Part shown: one piece after another, positions 15,253-23,422 of the stretch
Layout: each line of letters opens with the position of its first letter
Position numbering within the stretch: the first letter of the stretch is position 1
Source of the DNA: Asaia bogorensis
GTDB lineage: Bacteria > Pseudomonadota > Alphaproteobacteria > Acetobacterales > Acetobacteraceae
Direction of reading: 5' to 3'
Assembly: GCA_945873195.1 (NCBI GenBank)
Contig: CAMCDA010000010.1
Coordinates: 1 to 48,711, forward strand
Length of the DNA: 48,711 nt
Notes under the pieces: model-generated
The model's database searches: none
What the model saw: the letters and a program-made list of their open reading frames with translations, nothing else
Told to the model about the DNA's origin: nothing
Made by a program: the position numbers and the translations under genes

Positions 15253-17097
15253 TTATCGGCGCGCGCAGAACGGCGCGTATTCCAGCAACGCCCCGAAGCG
15301 TTGGCCGGACAGGTCGGCGGGCCACGGCCACGCTTCCACCAACCGCCATCCGGCGCCGTCGCGTCGCAGCAGGGCCGCGACGTTCGCCGGCGCATCAGCG
15401 AGGTTCGGCGGCGTGCAGGTGATCAGGGCGAAATCGTAGCCATCGCGATGCGCGGCGCCCAAGGTCTCGGCGTCGGCGCGGTTGACGGTGCGGACATCCA
15501 GCTGGGGGCGGCGCGGCACCAGGAACAGCAGCGTGCCGCGAATTATGCTGCCGGCGGCGTCGAACGGATCGCCTGGGACCAGCAGGGCCAGCCGAGCGTC
15601 GGGGGGGAGATGGGAGGCGATTTGAGGGCCGAGGGCGAAGACGGCTGGTTGTGGGGCTTGCAGGTCGAACCGCAGCATCGGCGCGATCGCCAGCGGGAAC
15701 ACCACGAACAGCGCGACGGCGACCCCCGCGGCCGTCTTGGCCCTCCGCCCCAGGCGGATCACCATCTGTTCGGCCCAGGGCCTCAGCAAGACCGTGAGGC
15801 CCAGCATGACCAACAGCGACAGATGGCCGGAGTAGCGGAAATAGGAGTGCGCGTTCCGGGCCATCTCCGGCGGGAAATGGGCGATGTATGTGAACAGCAG
15901 GAAGCCGTTGTAGAGGACGGCCGTTCCGACGATCAGCGCGAGGAGCGTCGCCTCCCACGATCGGGGCGACCGGCGCCAGGTCAGGACAGCGCCCACGATC
16001 ACGCCGATCAGGCATAGATAGAAGGTCGCCTTCTGCACAACGGTCCGCAGGACCGAACCGAGGATGGTCGGCAGCAGGGCGAAGTTCCAATCGCCGAAGC
16101 GGCGGGGGCGGAGCTCCCCGGCCTCGAAACTGATCAGGGCGTAGCCGCGCCAGATCAGCCAGAGCAGGATCGACGGCGCCAGGATGGCCGCGACGATGGC
16201 GGTGCCTCGGCGCCAGGGGATGGCCGGATGGGTGACGGCCAGGGCCAGGAAGGTGACGCCGATCGGGAGCAAGAGGCCGATGCCCGACTGCTTCACGTTG
16301 ACCAGCGCCGCCAGAACCAGGGCCAGTGCCACGCCGGCGCGGGGCGCGCGCCCCTGTGCCATGTCGCGCAGGGCGTCCGCCGCCAGCCAGATCGCGAACA
16401 TCGCGCAGACAGCGAGCGGCGTTTCGCCATAGCCGGCCAGGAAGGTGCGCGGGACGAAGCCCGGGTTCAGCGGGATGGCGAGGCCGAGGCCGCAGGCAAC
16501 GGCCCACCAGGGTGGTGTGCCCTTCTCCCGCCCGGCCAGGACTCGCGCCAGCAGCAGTCCCGCCGCCGCCAGCAGGGCCAGATTGAACAGCGCCATCGCG
16601 TTCGGGATCAGCCGGCCCGCGACGACCGAGGCCGCATAGGCCACGAACTGCGTGTTGTAGGGGGCGACCGGGATGAAGGACCAGGCGGGCGGGCGGTCCT
16701 GCCGGGGCAGCATGTCGTGGTCGAACAGATAGGCGGCGTTGGGCAGCAGGTTCAGCCATGTATCGACCTGCGATGGCCACGCCGGCAGCGTCACCAGCCA
16801 GAGCGGCAGCGTCAGGACGGCCGTGCGACCCACGCCGTCCCACCGCCGAACCGCCGGCAGCGCCAGGCCCGCGAGGGCGACCAATGCCAGCCCGGCCAAC
16901 GGAATCCGCATCGAGGCCGGCGTCAGCACGCCCCAGACCGTCAGAACAATGGCGGTCAGTCCCCAACCGGCGATCAGGCTGACCTCCGGGGCTTTCCGCC
17001 CACCGGCGAGCGCGCCGATCACGACGAACACCGCCAGCGCGACAAAAAGACCCGCCAGACCAATCAGGTCCGGCAGGTCAGGGATGTACGGCTGCAT
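15253..17097 (-). CDS. large polytopic membrane protein, possibly a GT-C glycosyltransferase
   Basis: The 614-residue protein has around eleven or twelve hydrophobic segments between residue 10 and about 470 and ends in a soluble domain of about 140 residues (from RPQLDVRTVN). After the early helices comes a polar loop, PSQVDTWLNLLPNAAYLFDH, with acidic residues where GT-C transferases carry catalytic aspartates, and a second loop WSFIPVAPYNTQFVAYAASV. These features suggest transfer of a sugar from a lipid carrier on the periplasmic side, but no specific family was recognised. It is convergent with the transporter unit (11 bases apart) and 30 bases downstream of the CoA transferase gene on the same strand, perhaps by read-through only. 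Confidence 0.55.
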   Translation of the reverse strand: MQPYIPDLPDLIGLAGLFVALAVFVVIGALAGGRKAPEVSLIAGWGLTAIVLTVWGVLTPASMRIPLAGLALVALAGLALPAVRRWDGVGRTAVLTLPLWLVTLPAWPSQVDTWLNLLPNAAYLFDHDMLPRQDRPPAWSFIPVAPYNTQFVAYAASVVAGRLIPNAMALFNLALLAAAGLLLARVLAGREKGTPPWWAVACGLGLAIPLNPGFVPRTFLAGYGETPLAVCAMFAIWLAADALRDMAQGRAPRAGVALALVLAALVNVKQSGIGLLLPIGVTFLALAVTHPAIPWRRGTAIVAAILAPSILLWLIWRGYALISFEAGELRPRRFGDWNFALLPTILGSVLRTVVQKATFYLCLIGVIVGAVLTWRRSPRSWEATLLALIVGTAVLYNGFLLFTYIAHFPPEMARNAHSYFRYSGHLSLLVMLGLTVLLRPWAEQMVIRLGRRAKTAAGVAVALFVVFPLAIAPMLRFDLQAPQPAVFALGPQIASHLPPDARLALLVPGDPFDAAGSIIRGTLLFLVPRRPQLDVRTVNRADAETLGAAHRDGYDFALITCTPPNLADAPANVAALLRRDGAGWRLVEAWPWPADLSGQRFGALLEYAPFCARR

Positions 17098-17127
17098 ACC
17101 GGTGCGGTCGCTGGCCTCCGGCGCGCG

Positions 17128-18324
17128 CTATTTCGCCAGCGCCACGCCCTTGGCCAGCATCGCGTCGATCTCTGCGTCCGAGAACCCATGCTGGGCCAGG
17201 ACTTCGCGCGTGTGCTCCCCCAAGACAGGGGCATGGGCGCGCATCGTCCCGTTCTCGAACGGCGGCAGGCCGGGGATGTTCGGCATCGGTACCGGTTCGG
17301 CCACGCCCGGCTGGTTCAGCCAGGAGATGATTCCGGTCGCCGCGACCTGCGCTTCCTTGAGGAATTCCTCGTAGGTGTTGACGCGATAGTTCATCAGGTT
17401 GCGCTCGGTGAAGCGCTGCGCCAGGGCGTCGGTCTGCTTCGTCTTGATGATCGGACGCAGCACCTCATACAGTTCATCGAGGTTCTTGCCGCGGGCTTCG
17501 TGAGTCGAGAAGCGCGGGTCTTCCAGCAGGTCCTTCCGCTCGATCGCATCGCAGAAAGGCGGCCAGTCGCCGGGGCGGACCATGGTGACGTTCAACTGCC
17601 CGTCCGCGGTGTCGTAGACCGCGTTGGGCATCGAGGTCCGTTGCGCTGACCCGCGTTCCAGATACTGCGCGATCAGGCGGATGACCGACAGCATCGCGCC
17701 GCCTTGCATCAGGCTGGCCTCCAGCCGGCGGCCGTCCGTCGTGCCGGTCTGGCGCTTGACGAAGATCGAGGTCGCGATGGCCTGGAAGCCGAGCAGGCCG
17801 GTGAACATGTCGATCAGGGAGATCGCGATGCGGTGCGGATGGCCGTCCTTGTCGCCGCGGTTCTCGTTCACGATGCCGGTGAAGGCCTGCAACACGGGGT
17901 CCATGGCCGGACGAGACGCGAGCGGGCCGGTCTGCCCGAAGCCGGAGATCGAGTAGTAGATGATCCCCGGGTTGATCGCTTTCACGTCGTCGTAGCCGAA
18001 GCCGTATTTCTGGATGGTGCCGGGGCGGAAGCCCTCCATGAAGACATCCGCGTCCTTGATCATCCGGCGGAGCGCTTCCTTGCCCTCCTCGGCCTTGAGG
18101 TCGAGCGCGACGCTGCGCTTGCCCAGGGTGGCGTAGAGCGAGAAGGCCGAGTGATCCTCATACCGTTTGCCGAGGATGCGTGCCCAGTCCCCGCCGTCCC
18201 GCGGGTTCTCGATCTTGATGACGTCGGCGCCATGCTGCGCCAGCATCATCGCACAAGACGGGCCGGCGACGCCGCCCGTCAGGTCGATGACTTTCAGACC
18301 CTTGAATGCCGAGTACCAATCCAT
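17128..18324 (-). CDS. CaiB/BaiF family (class III) CoA transferase
   Basis: Class III CoA transferases move CoA between two acids, activating a substrate for breakdown. The 398-residue protein shows the family start FKGLKVIDLTGGVAGPSCAM, the CoA-contacting ADVIKIENPRDGGDWAR, YYSISGFGQTGPLASRPAMD and the catalytic aspartate in SLIDMFTG (about residue 172). Size and domain order are normal. The ATG at 18324 has only a distant GGAG. It lies in the same direction as the LLM oxidoreductase and the thiolase/DUF35 pair, consistent with a catabolic set. The acid it activates cannot be named from sequence. Confidence 0.9.
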   Translation of the reverse strand: MDWYSAFKGLKVIDLTGGVAGPSCAMMLAQHGADVIKIENPRDGGDWARILGKRYEDHSAFSLYATLGKRSVALDLKAEEGKEALRRMIKDADVFMEGFRPGTIQKYGFGYDDVKAINPGIIYYSISGFGQTGPLASRPAMDPVLQAFTGIVNENRGDKDGHPHRIAISLIDMFTGLLGFQAIATSIFVKRQTGTTDGRRLEASLMQGGAMLSVIRLIAQYLERGSAQRTSMPNAVYDTADGQLNVTMVRPGDWPPFCDAIERKDLLEDPRFSTHEARGKNLDELYEVLRPIIKTKQTDALAQRFTERNLMNYRVNTYEEFLKEAQVAATGIISWLNQPGVAEPVPMPNIPGLPPFENGTMRAHAPVLGEHTREVLAQHGFSDAEIDAMLAKGVALAK

Positions 18325-18392
18325 GGCGTTCGTCCGAGCTCCGATCGCGGTGAGGTTCGCTGTGCGTCATCTGAACCGCAGGTCCGCGCAGG

Positions 18393-19217
18393 TTACAACC
18401 CCTCTCCCGCTTTCCAGAAGCGTTCGACGGTTTTCAGATAGGTATCGATATCGCGATCCTCGGGCGCCGCCATCACGTGCTGCACCCCGGCTTCCTTGTA
18501 CGCCGCCAACGCCGAACGGGTTTCGTCCACGTTGTTCGCGTTGCAGGTGATCCGGAGCGAAATCGTGAAGCTCTCCTCCGGCCGCACCGCGCGGAACCTT
18601 GCCACGACCTCCTTCGCCTGGTCCGGCCGCACGCGGCTGCCGTGCCAGCCATCCAACCCACAGGCGCGCTTGAACGCCGCGTCCGAGGATCCACCAATCC
18701 AGATCGGAATCGGCGCGATGGGCTGCGGCTGGGACCGCATGGACTCCACCTTGGCGTCGATCCAATTGGTCGGGAAGGTCACCGGATCGTTGTACCAGAC
18801 GGCCTTCATCAGGCCGATGCCTTCGTCCATCCGCCGGCCGCGTTCCTTGAAGGGCACGCCCAGGGCCTCGAACTCCGGTTCCAGCCAGCCGACGCCGCCG
18901 CCCAGGATCAACCGCCCCTGCGACAGGTTCTGCAACGTCGCCAGTTCCTTGGCCAAGGGCAGCGGGTGGCGCAACGGCAGGATCAGCACCGATGTCCCCA
19001 ACCGCACCCGGCTGGTCGCCGCGGCAGCCCAGGTCAGGGTCAGCACCGGGTCCCAGAAATTGGGTGATGGCGGATAGGGCGCGCCGGCGGGGACGATGAT
19101 GTGTTCGCTAACCCACACATCCGCCAACCCCAGTTCCTCCGCCTGCACAGCCGCTCGACGGATCGAGTCAGGGCCAGCCTTCCGGCCGATATGGGGCAAA
19201 TGGATGCCGAGTTGCAT
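18393..19217 (-). CDS. LLM class flavin-dependent oxidoreductase
   Basis: A luciferase-like monooxygenase family protein (274 residues) that would use reduced FMN or F420 to oxidise or reduce a small molecule. Evidence is MQLGIHLPHIGRKAGPDS at the start, EELGLADVWVSEHIIVP, RVRLGTSVLILPLRHPLPLA and GRLILGGGVGWLEPEFEALG, all standard for the TIM-barrel family, with IPIWIGGSSDAAFKRA later. The start has a strong GGGAGGAA ahead of ATG 19217. It sits between the CoA transferase and an intrinsic terminator of the thiolase operon, so it starts a new transcript. Cofactor and substrate are not determined. Confidence 0.85.
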   Translation of the reverse strand: MQLGIHLPHIGRKAGPDSIRRAAVQAEELGLADVWVSEHIIVPAGAPYPPSPNFWDPVLTLTWAAAATSRVRLGTSVLILPLRHPLPLAKELATLQNLSQGRLILGGGVGWLEPEFEALGVPFKERGRRMDEGIGLMKAVWYNDPVTFPTNWIDAKVESMRSQPQPIAPIPIWIGGSSDAAFKRACGLDGWHGSRVRPDQAKEVVARFRAVRPEESFTISLRITCNANNVDETRSALAAYKEAGVQHVMAAPEDRDIDTYLKTVERFWKAGEGL

Positions 19218-19296
19218 GGTCTGGTTCCTCCCGCGATTGGAGGAAACCGTGCCGTGTCCGGGGCTGGCCGTCCAGTGGGAGGCGCACCCCCATAAA

Positions 19297-19328
19297 AAAC
19301 GGCGCCGGTCGGGTGACCGGCGCCGTTT
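19297..19328 (-). terminator. intrinsic terminator of the thiolase/DUF35 operon
   Basis: A 14-bp perfect stem (19297-19310 with 19315-19328, loop of four bases) whose minus-strand copy is followed directly by a run of T. It lies 22 bases past the DUF35 gene stop and ahead of the LLM gene, so it ends the minus-strand transcript of the thiolase pair. Confidence 0.85.
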
Positions 19329-19349
19329 CAGTATGCCTTGCCCGAGTGA

Positions 19350-19751
19350 TCAGGCCGGCGCGAAGAACGGCATTTGCGGGCCGCCGTCCTCGGTCTGGAT
19401 CCACGTCAGCTTGACGTCCATGCCGATCTTCACGTCCTTCGGGTCGCATCCGACGATGTTGGTCATCATCTTCGGCCCTTCGGCGAGTTCGACATAGGCG
19501 ATGACGTAGGGCGGGTTGGCCCGTTCCATCACGCTGTAGGTATAGACCTTACCCTTGCCGGACACTTCCTTCCATTCAACCGCACCCAGGGTGAACGGGG
19601 AGATCCCACGCGGGTACCAGATGAACTTCTTGGTGTCGACGCACTGCGGCAGCACCAGCTTGCCGGCCGCGCAACCGTCAAAGAACGGCTTCGTTTCCGG
19701 GTTGGTGTCGGGGGTGCCGACGAACGGGATCTTGCGCTGAGCGATTGCCAT
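19350..19751 (-). CDS. DUF35 OB-fold protein, partner of the thiolase-like protein
   Basis: A 133-residue protein with the DUF35 layout: an N-terminal helix and ribbon (FFDGCAAGKLVLPQC ... WYPRGISP) and an OB fold (GKGKVYTYSVMERANPPYVIAYVELAEGP split over two strands, then GMDVKLTW). Such proteins bind acyl-CoA and pair with thiolase-like enzymes. The usual ribbon has four zinc cysteines (CxxC...CPxC); here only the first (C37) remains, and the others read T, S and T, so the zinc site is lost. The ATG at 19751 has GGGAG eight bases ahead and follows the thiolase gene by five bases, so they are co-expressed and most likely form a complex. Confidence 0.85.
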   Translation of the reverse strand: MAIAQRKIPFVGTPDTNPETKPFFDGCAAGKLVLPQCVDTKKFIWYPRGISPFTLGAVEWKEVSGKGKVYTYSVMERANPPYVIAYVELAEGPKMMTNIVGCDPKDVKIGMDVKLTWIQTEDGGPQMPFFAPA

Positions 19752-19756
19752 GACGA

Positions 19757-20926
19757 TTACTCCCGCTCCAGAATCACAGTGCTGCCGACATGGCGGGTGC
19801 CGAGCGAACCACCCGTGCCGTGGGCGATGGCGAGGTCGCAGTTCGGAACCTGCACCGCCTTGTGGGCTTCGCCGCGCAGCTGGCGCACGGCTTCGATGAT
19901 CTTCGTGATACCACCGCGGTTGGCCGGGTGGTTGGAGCACAGCCCGCCGCCATCGGTGTTGAACGGCAGCTTGCCGACGCCGGAAATCAGGTTGCCGTCC
20001 ATCACGAACTTGCCGCCTTCGCCCTTGGCGCAGAAGCCGAGGTCTTCGAGCTGCATCAGCACGGTGATGGTGAAGCTGTCGTAGATCGACGCGTACTTGA
20101 TGTCGGACGGCTTGATGCCCGCCATTTCCCACGCCGGCGGACCGGACCAGCGCGCGGCCGAGTAGGTCAGATCGACCTCACCGCCCATCTGGTTCTTCGG
20201 GGCTTCGCCCACGCCGATCACCTTCACCAGCGGCCGCTTCAGGCTCTTGGCGATTTCCGGCTTGGTCACGATCAACGCGCCGCCGCCATCGGAGATGACG
20301 CAGCAGTCGAGGCGATGCAGCGGGCTGGCGACCATCGGAGAGTTCACCACGTCCTCGACCGTGACAACGTCACGCAGCATGGCGTGGGGGTTGTGCTGGG
20401 CGTGATGCGACGCGGCGACCTTGATCCAGGCGAGCTGTTCGCTGGTCGTGCCGTACTGGTACATGTGGCGCATGGCGCACAGGGCGTACATGTTCGCCGT
20501 GGCCGGGCCGTACGGATACTCGAACTGCATTTCCGCCTGGGCGGGGCTGCCGGCGCGCGGCGCGGTGCCGGTTGCCATGCCCTCGCTGCGCGGACGGCCA
20601 GCCAGCGTGATCAGCGCGACGTTCGCGCGACCCGTGGCGATCGCCTGCAGCGCGTGGCCGACGGCGACCTGGTAGGACGAGCCACCGACGTCGGTGGAGT
20701 CCATGTGCCGCACCTTAAGGCCCATGTAATCGATCATGGACATCGGGCCGAGGCCCGGGGCGTCGCCGGCGCAGTAGTAGGCGTCGACGTCGTCCTTTGT
20801 CAGGCCCGCGTCATCCAGCGCGCCCTTCGCACATTCGGCGTGCAGCAAGGTTACCGACTTATCGGTCGCCTTGCGTGTGGGATGCTCCCATGCACCCACA
20901 ATATATCCCGCACCTTTCAAGCTCAT
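19757..20926 (-). CDS. thiolase-like (lipid-transfer-protein type) acyl-CoA enzyme
   Basis: The 389-residue protein belongs to the SCP-x/Ltp branch of thiolases: SLKGAGYIVGAWEHPTRKA, LKVRHMDSTDVGGSSYQVAV, YASIYDSFTITVLMQLEDLG, CSNHPANRGG and HGTGGSLGTRHVGS. At the place of the thiolase nucleophilic cysteine the sequence is GGSSYQ (S83, S84), so classical thiolysis through an acyl-enzyme is unlikely. Ltp-type proteins paired with DUF35 are known to act as aldolases in steroid side-chain breakdown, and a related C-C cleavage is the best guess here. ATG 20926 has GGGAG six bases ahead. A palindromic operator-like site lies about 55 bases upstream. Confidence 0.85.
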   Translation of the reverse strand: MSLKGAGYIVGAWEHPTRKATDKSVTLLHAECAKGALDDAGLTKDDVDAYYCAGDAPGLGPMSMIDYMGLKVRHMDSTDVGGSSYQVAVGHALQAIATGRANVALITLAGRPRSEGMATGTAPRAGSPAQAEMQFEYPYGPATANMYALCAMRHMYQYGTTSEQLAWIKVAASHHAQHNPHAMLRDVVTVEDVVNSPMVASPLHRLDCCVISDGGGALIVTKPEIAKSLKRPLVKVIGVGEAPKNQMGGEVDLTYSAARWSGPPAWEMAGIKPSDIKYASIYDSFTITVLMQLEDLGFCAKGEGGKFVMDGNLISGVGKLPFNTDGGGLCSNHPANRGGITKIIEAVRQLRGEAHKAVQVPNCDLAIAHGTGGSLGTRHVGSTVILERE

Positions 20927-20980
20927 GCTTCGCTCCCTTTGCGACCGACGTCATTCGACCCGGTTCAGGCGACAGGATTA

Positions 20981-20992
20981 TACCGATCGGTA
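20981..20992. promoter_or_regulatory. TetR-type operator-like palindrome
   Basis: TACCGATCGGTA is a perfect 12-bp palindrome in the 186-base divergent gap between the thiolase gene (minus) and rlmB (plus), 55 bases before the thiolase start. Its form resembles operators of TetR-family repressors that control acyl-CoA catabolic genes. No regulator gene lies in the window, so the link is inference. Confidence 0.4.
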
Positions 20993-21112
20993 GCGGTACG
21001 GCTACCCTTGGACCGGACGCTTGGACCGTAAATCGGTTCCGAGGCGTTTCATTGGTCGTTATGTCACGTCAATCCTGGGCTTCCCGGCCCGCGCGCGGTA
21101 TAGCGGGGTGAA

Positions 21113-22522
21113 ATGAAACCACCCCATGGCAACAAGCCCGGCGGCTCCGGCCGCCCCCCGTCCGATCGCGGATCGTTCCGCGCCGCCGGCCCGTCACAGC
21201 GCCCGCAAGGCCGCCATTCCAAAGGGTCGCACACCCCTGGCTCCCCAGGCGTGGGGTTCCAGGCCCCCGAGGGACGTTCGCCGGGCGGGCGTTCCCAAGG
21301 CGCATATTCCAAGGGTGCGCATGCCCCGGGTTCACATTCCAAGGGGGGGCGTTCCGATGAACCCCGGTCGGCCGGGTTTCAGTCGCCTGGCGGACGTTCA
21401 CAAGGCTCGCACGCCAAGGCGGGGTATCCCCATGGCGGCCGCTCCCAGGAATCCAGGTCGCAAGGACGGCATTCCCAGGGCGATGGGCATCACGGCGGTC
21501 AGGATCGGCAGCTAGGCCGGCCTGCGCGTGGCGGCCCGCCCCGCGGGCAGCATACCCAGGACGATCGGCCCCGGGCGCCGCGGCCCGAGCACGTGCTGCG
21601 CGCGCCCGTCCCAGACGCTCCGCCCGCGCAGGTGTTTGATGAGGCCGAATCCCAGGCGCAACGCCCCGACCAGGATCGCCCCGACCGTGAGCGCCCCGAC
21701 CGTGAGCGCCCCGACCGGGAACGTTCCGACCGGGAACACCAGCGCCCTCGGTTCAACGGAGAGAACCAGCGGCATCCCGCCGCCCAGGCCCGCCGTGTGC
21801 CCGAGGCCCCGCGCGGCACCGTCTGGCTATATGGTTTCCACGCCGTGGCCGCCGCGCTTGGCAATCCCGCCCGCCGCCTGCGCCGCTTGGTCCTGACCAC
21901 GGACGCCGAGACGACGCTGACGCAGAAATTCCCCAAACCCTGGTCCGTGTCCCCCGAGCATGTGGAGCGGCCCCGGCTCGATCACCTCCTGGGCCATGAC
22001 GTCGTCCACCAGGGCGTTGCGTTGCTGGCCGATGTGCTGGCGCCCCCCAGCCTGCAATCCGCTCTGGAGCGGGACGGCCCGATCATCGTGCTGGATCAGG
22101 TCACCGATCCCCGCAACGTCGGCGCTATCATGCGTTCGGCCGCCGCGTTCGGGGCCGCGGCCGTGATCACCCAGGACCGCAACGCGCCCGAGGAAAACGG
22201 CGCCCTCGCCAAGGCCGCGTCCGGCGCGCTGGAAACCCTGCCGCTGCTGCGCGCCGTCAACATCGCCCGCACGCTGGTCGCCCTGAAGGCGGCCAATGTC
22301 TGGTGCGTCGGCCTCGATGCCAGCGGCCCGGCTTTGTCCGGTGCGGCCTTCACCGGCCGCCGCGTCGCCCTGGTCCTCGGCGCTGAGGGCGAAGGCATGC
22401 GCCGCCTGACCAAGGAAACCTGTGATGAGGTCGCCGGCCTGCCGATCAGAGGCGGCATCGACAGCCTGAACGTCTCCGCCGCGGCGTCCGTGGCGCTGTA
22501 TGAACTGGGGAGAACGGGGTGA
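21113..22522 (+). CDS. rlmB: 23S rRNA 2'-O-methyltransferase (RlmB/TrmH family) with long disordered head
   Basis: The C-terminal half (from about residue 235) is a SpoU-type RNA ribose methyltransferase: substrate-binding start GTVWLYGFHAVAAALG, motif 1 LDQVTDPRNVGAIMRSA, motif 2 LVLGAEGEGMRRLT and motif 3 IRGGIDSLNVSAAASVALYE, which form the SAM-binding knot. RlmB methylates G2251 of 23S rRNA. The first 230 residues are unlike RlmB: rich in G, S, R, H, P and Q, with repeating GRSQG, SHSKGG and RPDRE units, and probably unfolded. At 469 residues the protein is almost twice the usual length. ATG 21113 continues without break, so the extension is real unless a later start is used, though none has a clear ribosome site. 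It overlaps the next gene as GTGA. Confidence 0.88.
   Translation: MKPPHGNKPGGSGRPPSDRGSFRAAGPSQRPQGRHSKGSHTPGSPGVGFQAPEGRSPGGRSQGAYSKGAHAPGSHSKGGRSDEPRSAGFQSPGGRSQGSHAKAGYPHGGRSQESRSQGRHSQGDGHHGGQDRQLGRPARGGPPRGQHTQDDRPRAPRPEHVLRAPVPDAPPAQVFDEAESQAQRPDQDRPDRERPDRERPDRERSDREHQRPRFNGENQRHPAAQARRVPEAPRGTVWLYGFHAVAAALGNPARRLRRLVLTTDAETTLTQKFPKPWSVSPEHVERPRLDHLLGHDVVHQGVALLADVLAPPSLQSALERDGPIIVLDQVTDPRNVGAIMRSAAAFGAAAVITQDRNAPEENGALAKAASGALETLPLLRAVNIARTLVALKAANVWCVGLDASGPALSGAAFTGRRVALVLGAEGEGMRRLTKETCDEVAGLPIRGGIDSLNVSAAASVALYELGRTG
21677..21736 (+). repeat. 15-bp tandem repeat inside rlmB
   Basis: About four direct copies of a 15-base unit (of the form GACCG-GAGCG-CCCC with small changes) encode RPDRE repeats at residues about 189-207 of the rlmB product. 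The copies toward the 3' end differ at a few bases (GACCGGGAACG-TTCC), showing some divergence. In-frame unit length means copy-number change would not break the gene. Confidence 0.8.
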
Positions 22523-23304
22523 CAGCATTCGATCCAGGCCCAGCCGCGGCCGCCTTGCTGAAAATCCGGCGAGCGCGGTCGTTGGTGGAACCGCTCCCCG
22601 CCGGGATCGCGCCGCGGACCGAGGATGAAGGCTCGGTCACGCAGGCCGCCCTCGCCGCCCTGGTCAACGCCGCTCGTCCAGCCGGGTTCAAGATCGGCGC
22701 GACGGGCAAGCGGATGCAGGAATACCTAGGCGTGGATCACCCGATCGCCGGGTTCATGGAGGCCGGCAACGTTCATCAGGCCCGCGCCGATCTGCGCTTC
22801 GCCGATTTCATCCGCCCGGGCGTGGAGTGCGAGGTCGCGGTGCGGCTGGCGCGCGACCTGCCACCCGGCCCCTGCACGCCGGAACAGGCCGCCGCCGCCG
22901 TCGGGGACTTCATCGCCGGGATCGAGCTTGTGGATAACCGCTACGGCGACCTGCAAACCCTGGGCACGCCGACGCTGGTCGCCGACCAGATGTATCACGC
23001 CGCCGCCGTGATCGGGGATCAGGGTGGCCTCGACTGGCGCACCCTGCCAGTTGGCGCGCTGCGCGGGCGGATCACGATCAACGGCGCCGATCGGGACCAA
23101 GGCATCACGACCGACCTGATGGGGCACCCGATGAACTGCCTCGCCTGGCTGGCCAGTTCGCCCGTCATCGCCGCCTTTGGGGGCATGAAGGCCGGTCAGG
23201 TCGTGATGCTGGGCAGCGTGACGCCGCCGGTCTGGCTGGACGCGCCGGCCACGATCACGGTGACGTTCGATCCATTGCCGCCGGTGACCCTCCGCCTGGG
23301 GTGA
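22519..23304 (+). CDS. 2-keto-4-pentenoate hydratase/FAH family protein
   Basis: A 261-residue protein of the hydratase/decarboxylase branch (MhpD-like) of the fumarylacetoacetate hydrolase fold. Visible family stretches are PAGFKIGATGKRMQEYLGVD, RPGVECEVAVRLARDLP (with the metal-ligand E of the xECExA type), FIAGIELVDNRY and LGSVTPPVWLDAP. These enzymes add water to 2-hydroxydienoates from aromatic ring cleavage. The start GTG 22519 overlaps the rlmB stop, so it is read from the same transcript, an odd pairing of rRNA modification with catabolism. Substrate not known. No ring-cleavage dioxygenase is nearby. Confidence 0.82.
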   Translation: MTAFDPGPAAAALLKIRRARSLVEPLPAGIAPRTEDEGSVTQAALAALVNAARPAGFKIGATGKRMQEYLGVDHPIAGFMEAGNVHQARADLRFADFIRPGVECEVAVRLARDLPPGPCTPEQAAAAVGDFIAGIELVDNRYGDLQTLGTPTLVADQMYHAAAVIGDQGGLDWRTLPVGALRGRITINGADRDQGITTDLMGHPMNCLAWLASSPVIAAFGGMKAGQVVMLGSVTPPVWLDAPATITVTFDPLPPVTLRLG

Positions 23305-23422
23305 GGCCGCGATACACGCGCCGGTTGGTGGACAAGGGGGCGTCCGCCCCTGCTGAATGGCGGCGTGCGGCGAATCGTCCCCAAAATGGGGATCGGGCCG
23401 GCACGACGGAAGGACACGCAAA

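Noticed and set aside
14686-16017. 443-codon plus-strand frame across the permease and the large membrane protein gene
   Set aside because: It shifts frame against a real permease gene and runs antisense over a real membrane protein gene; its residues are low-complexity.
19790-21031. 413-codon open frame antisense to the thiolase-like gene
   Set aside because: It is a reverse-strand shadow rich in V, G, H and R without motifs; the thiolase-like gene has a clear start and neighbours.
21210-21740. CRISPR-like repeats
   Set aside because: The repeats are in-frame codon repeats inside rlmB with short, irregular spacing and no unique spacers of constant length.
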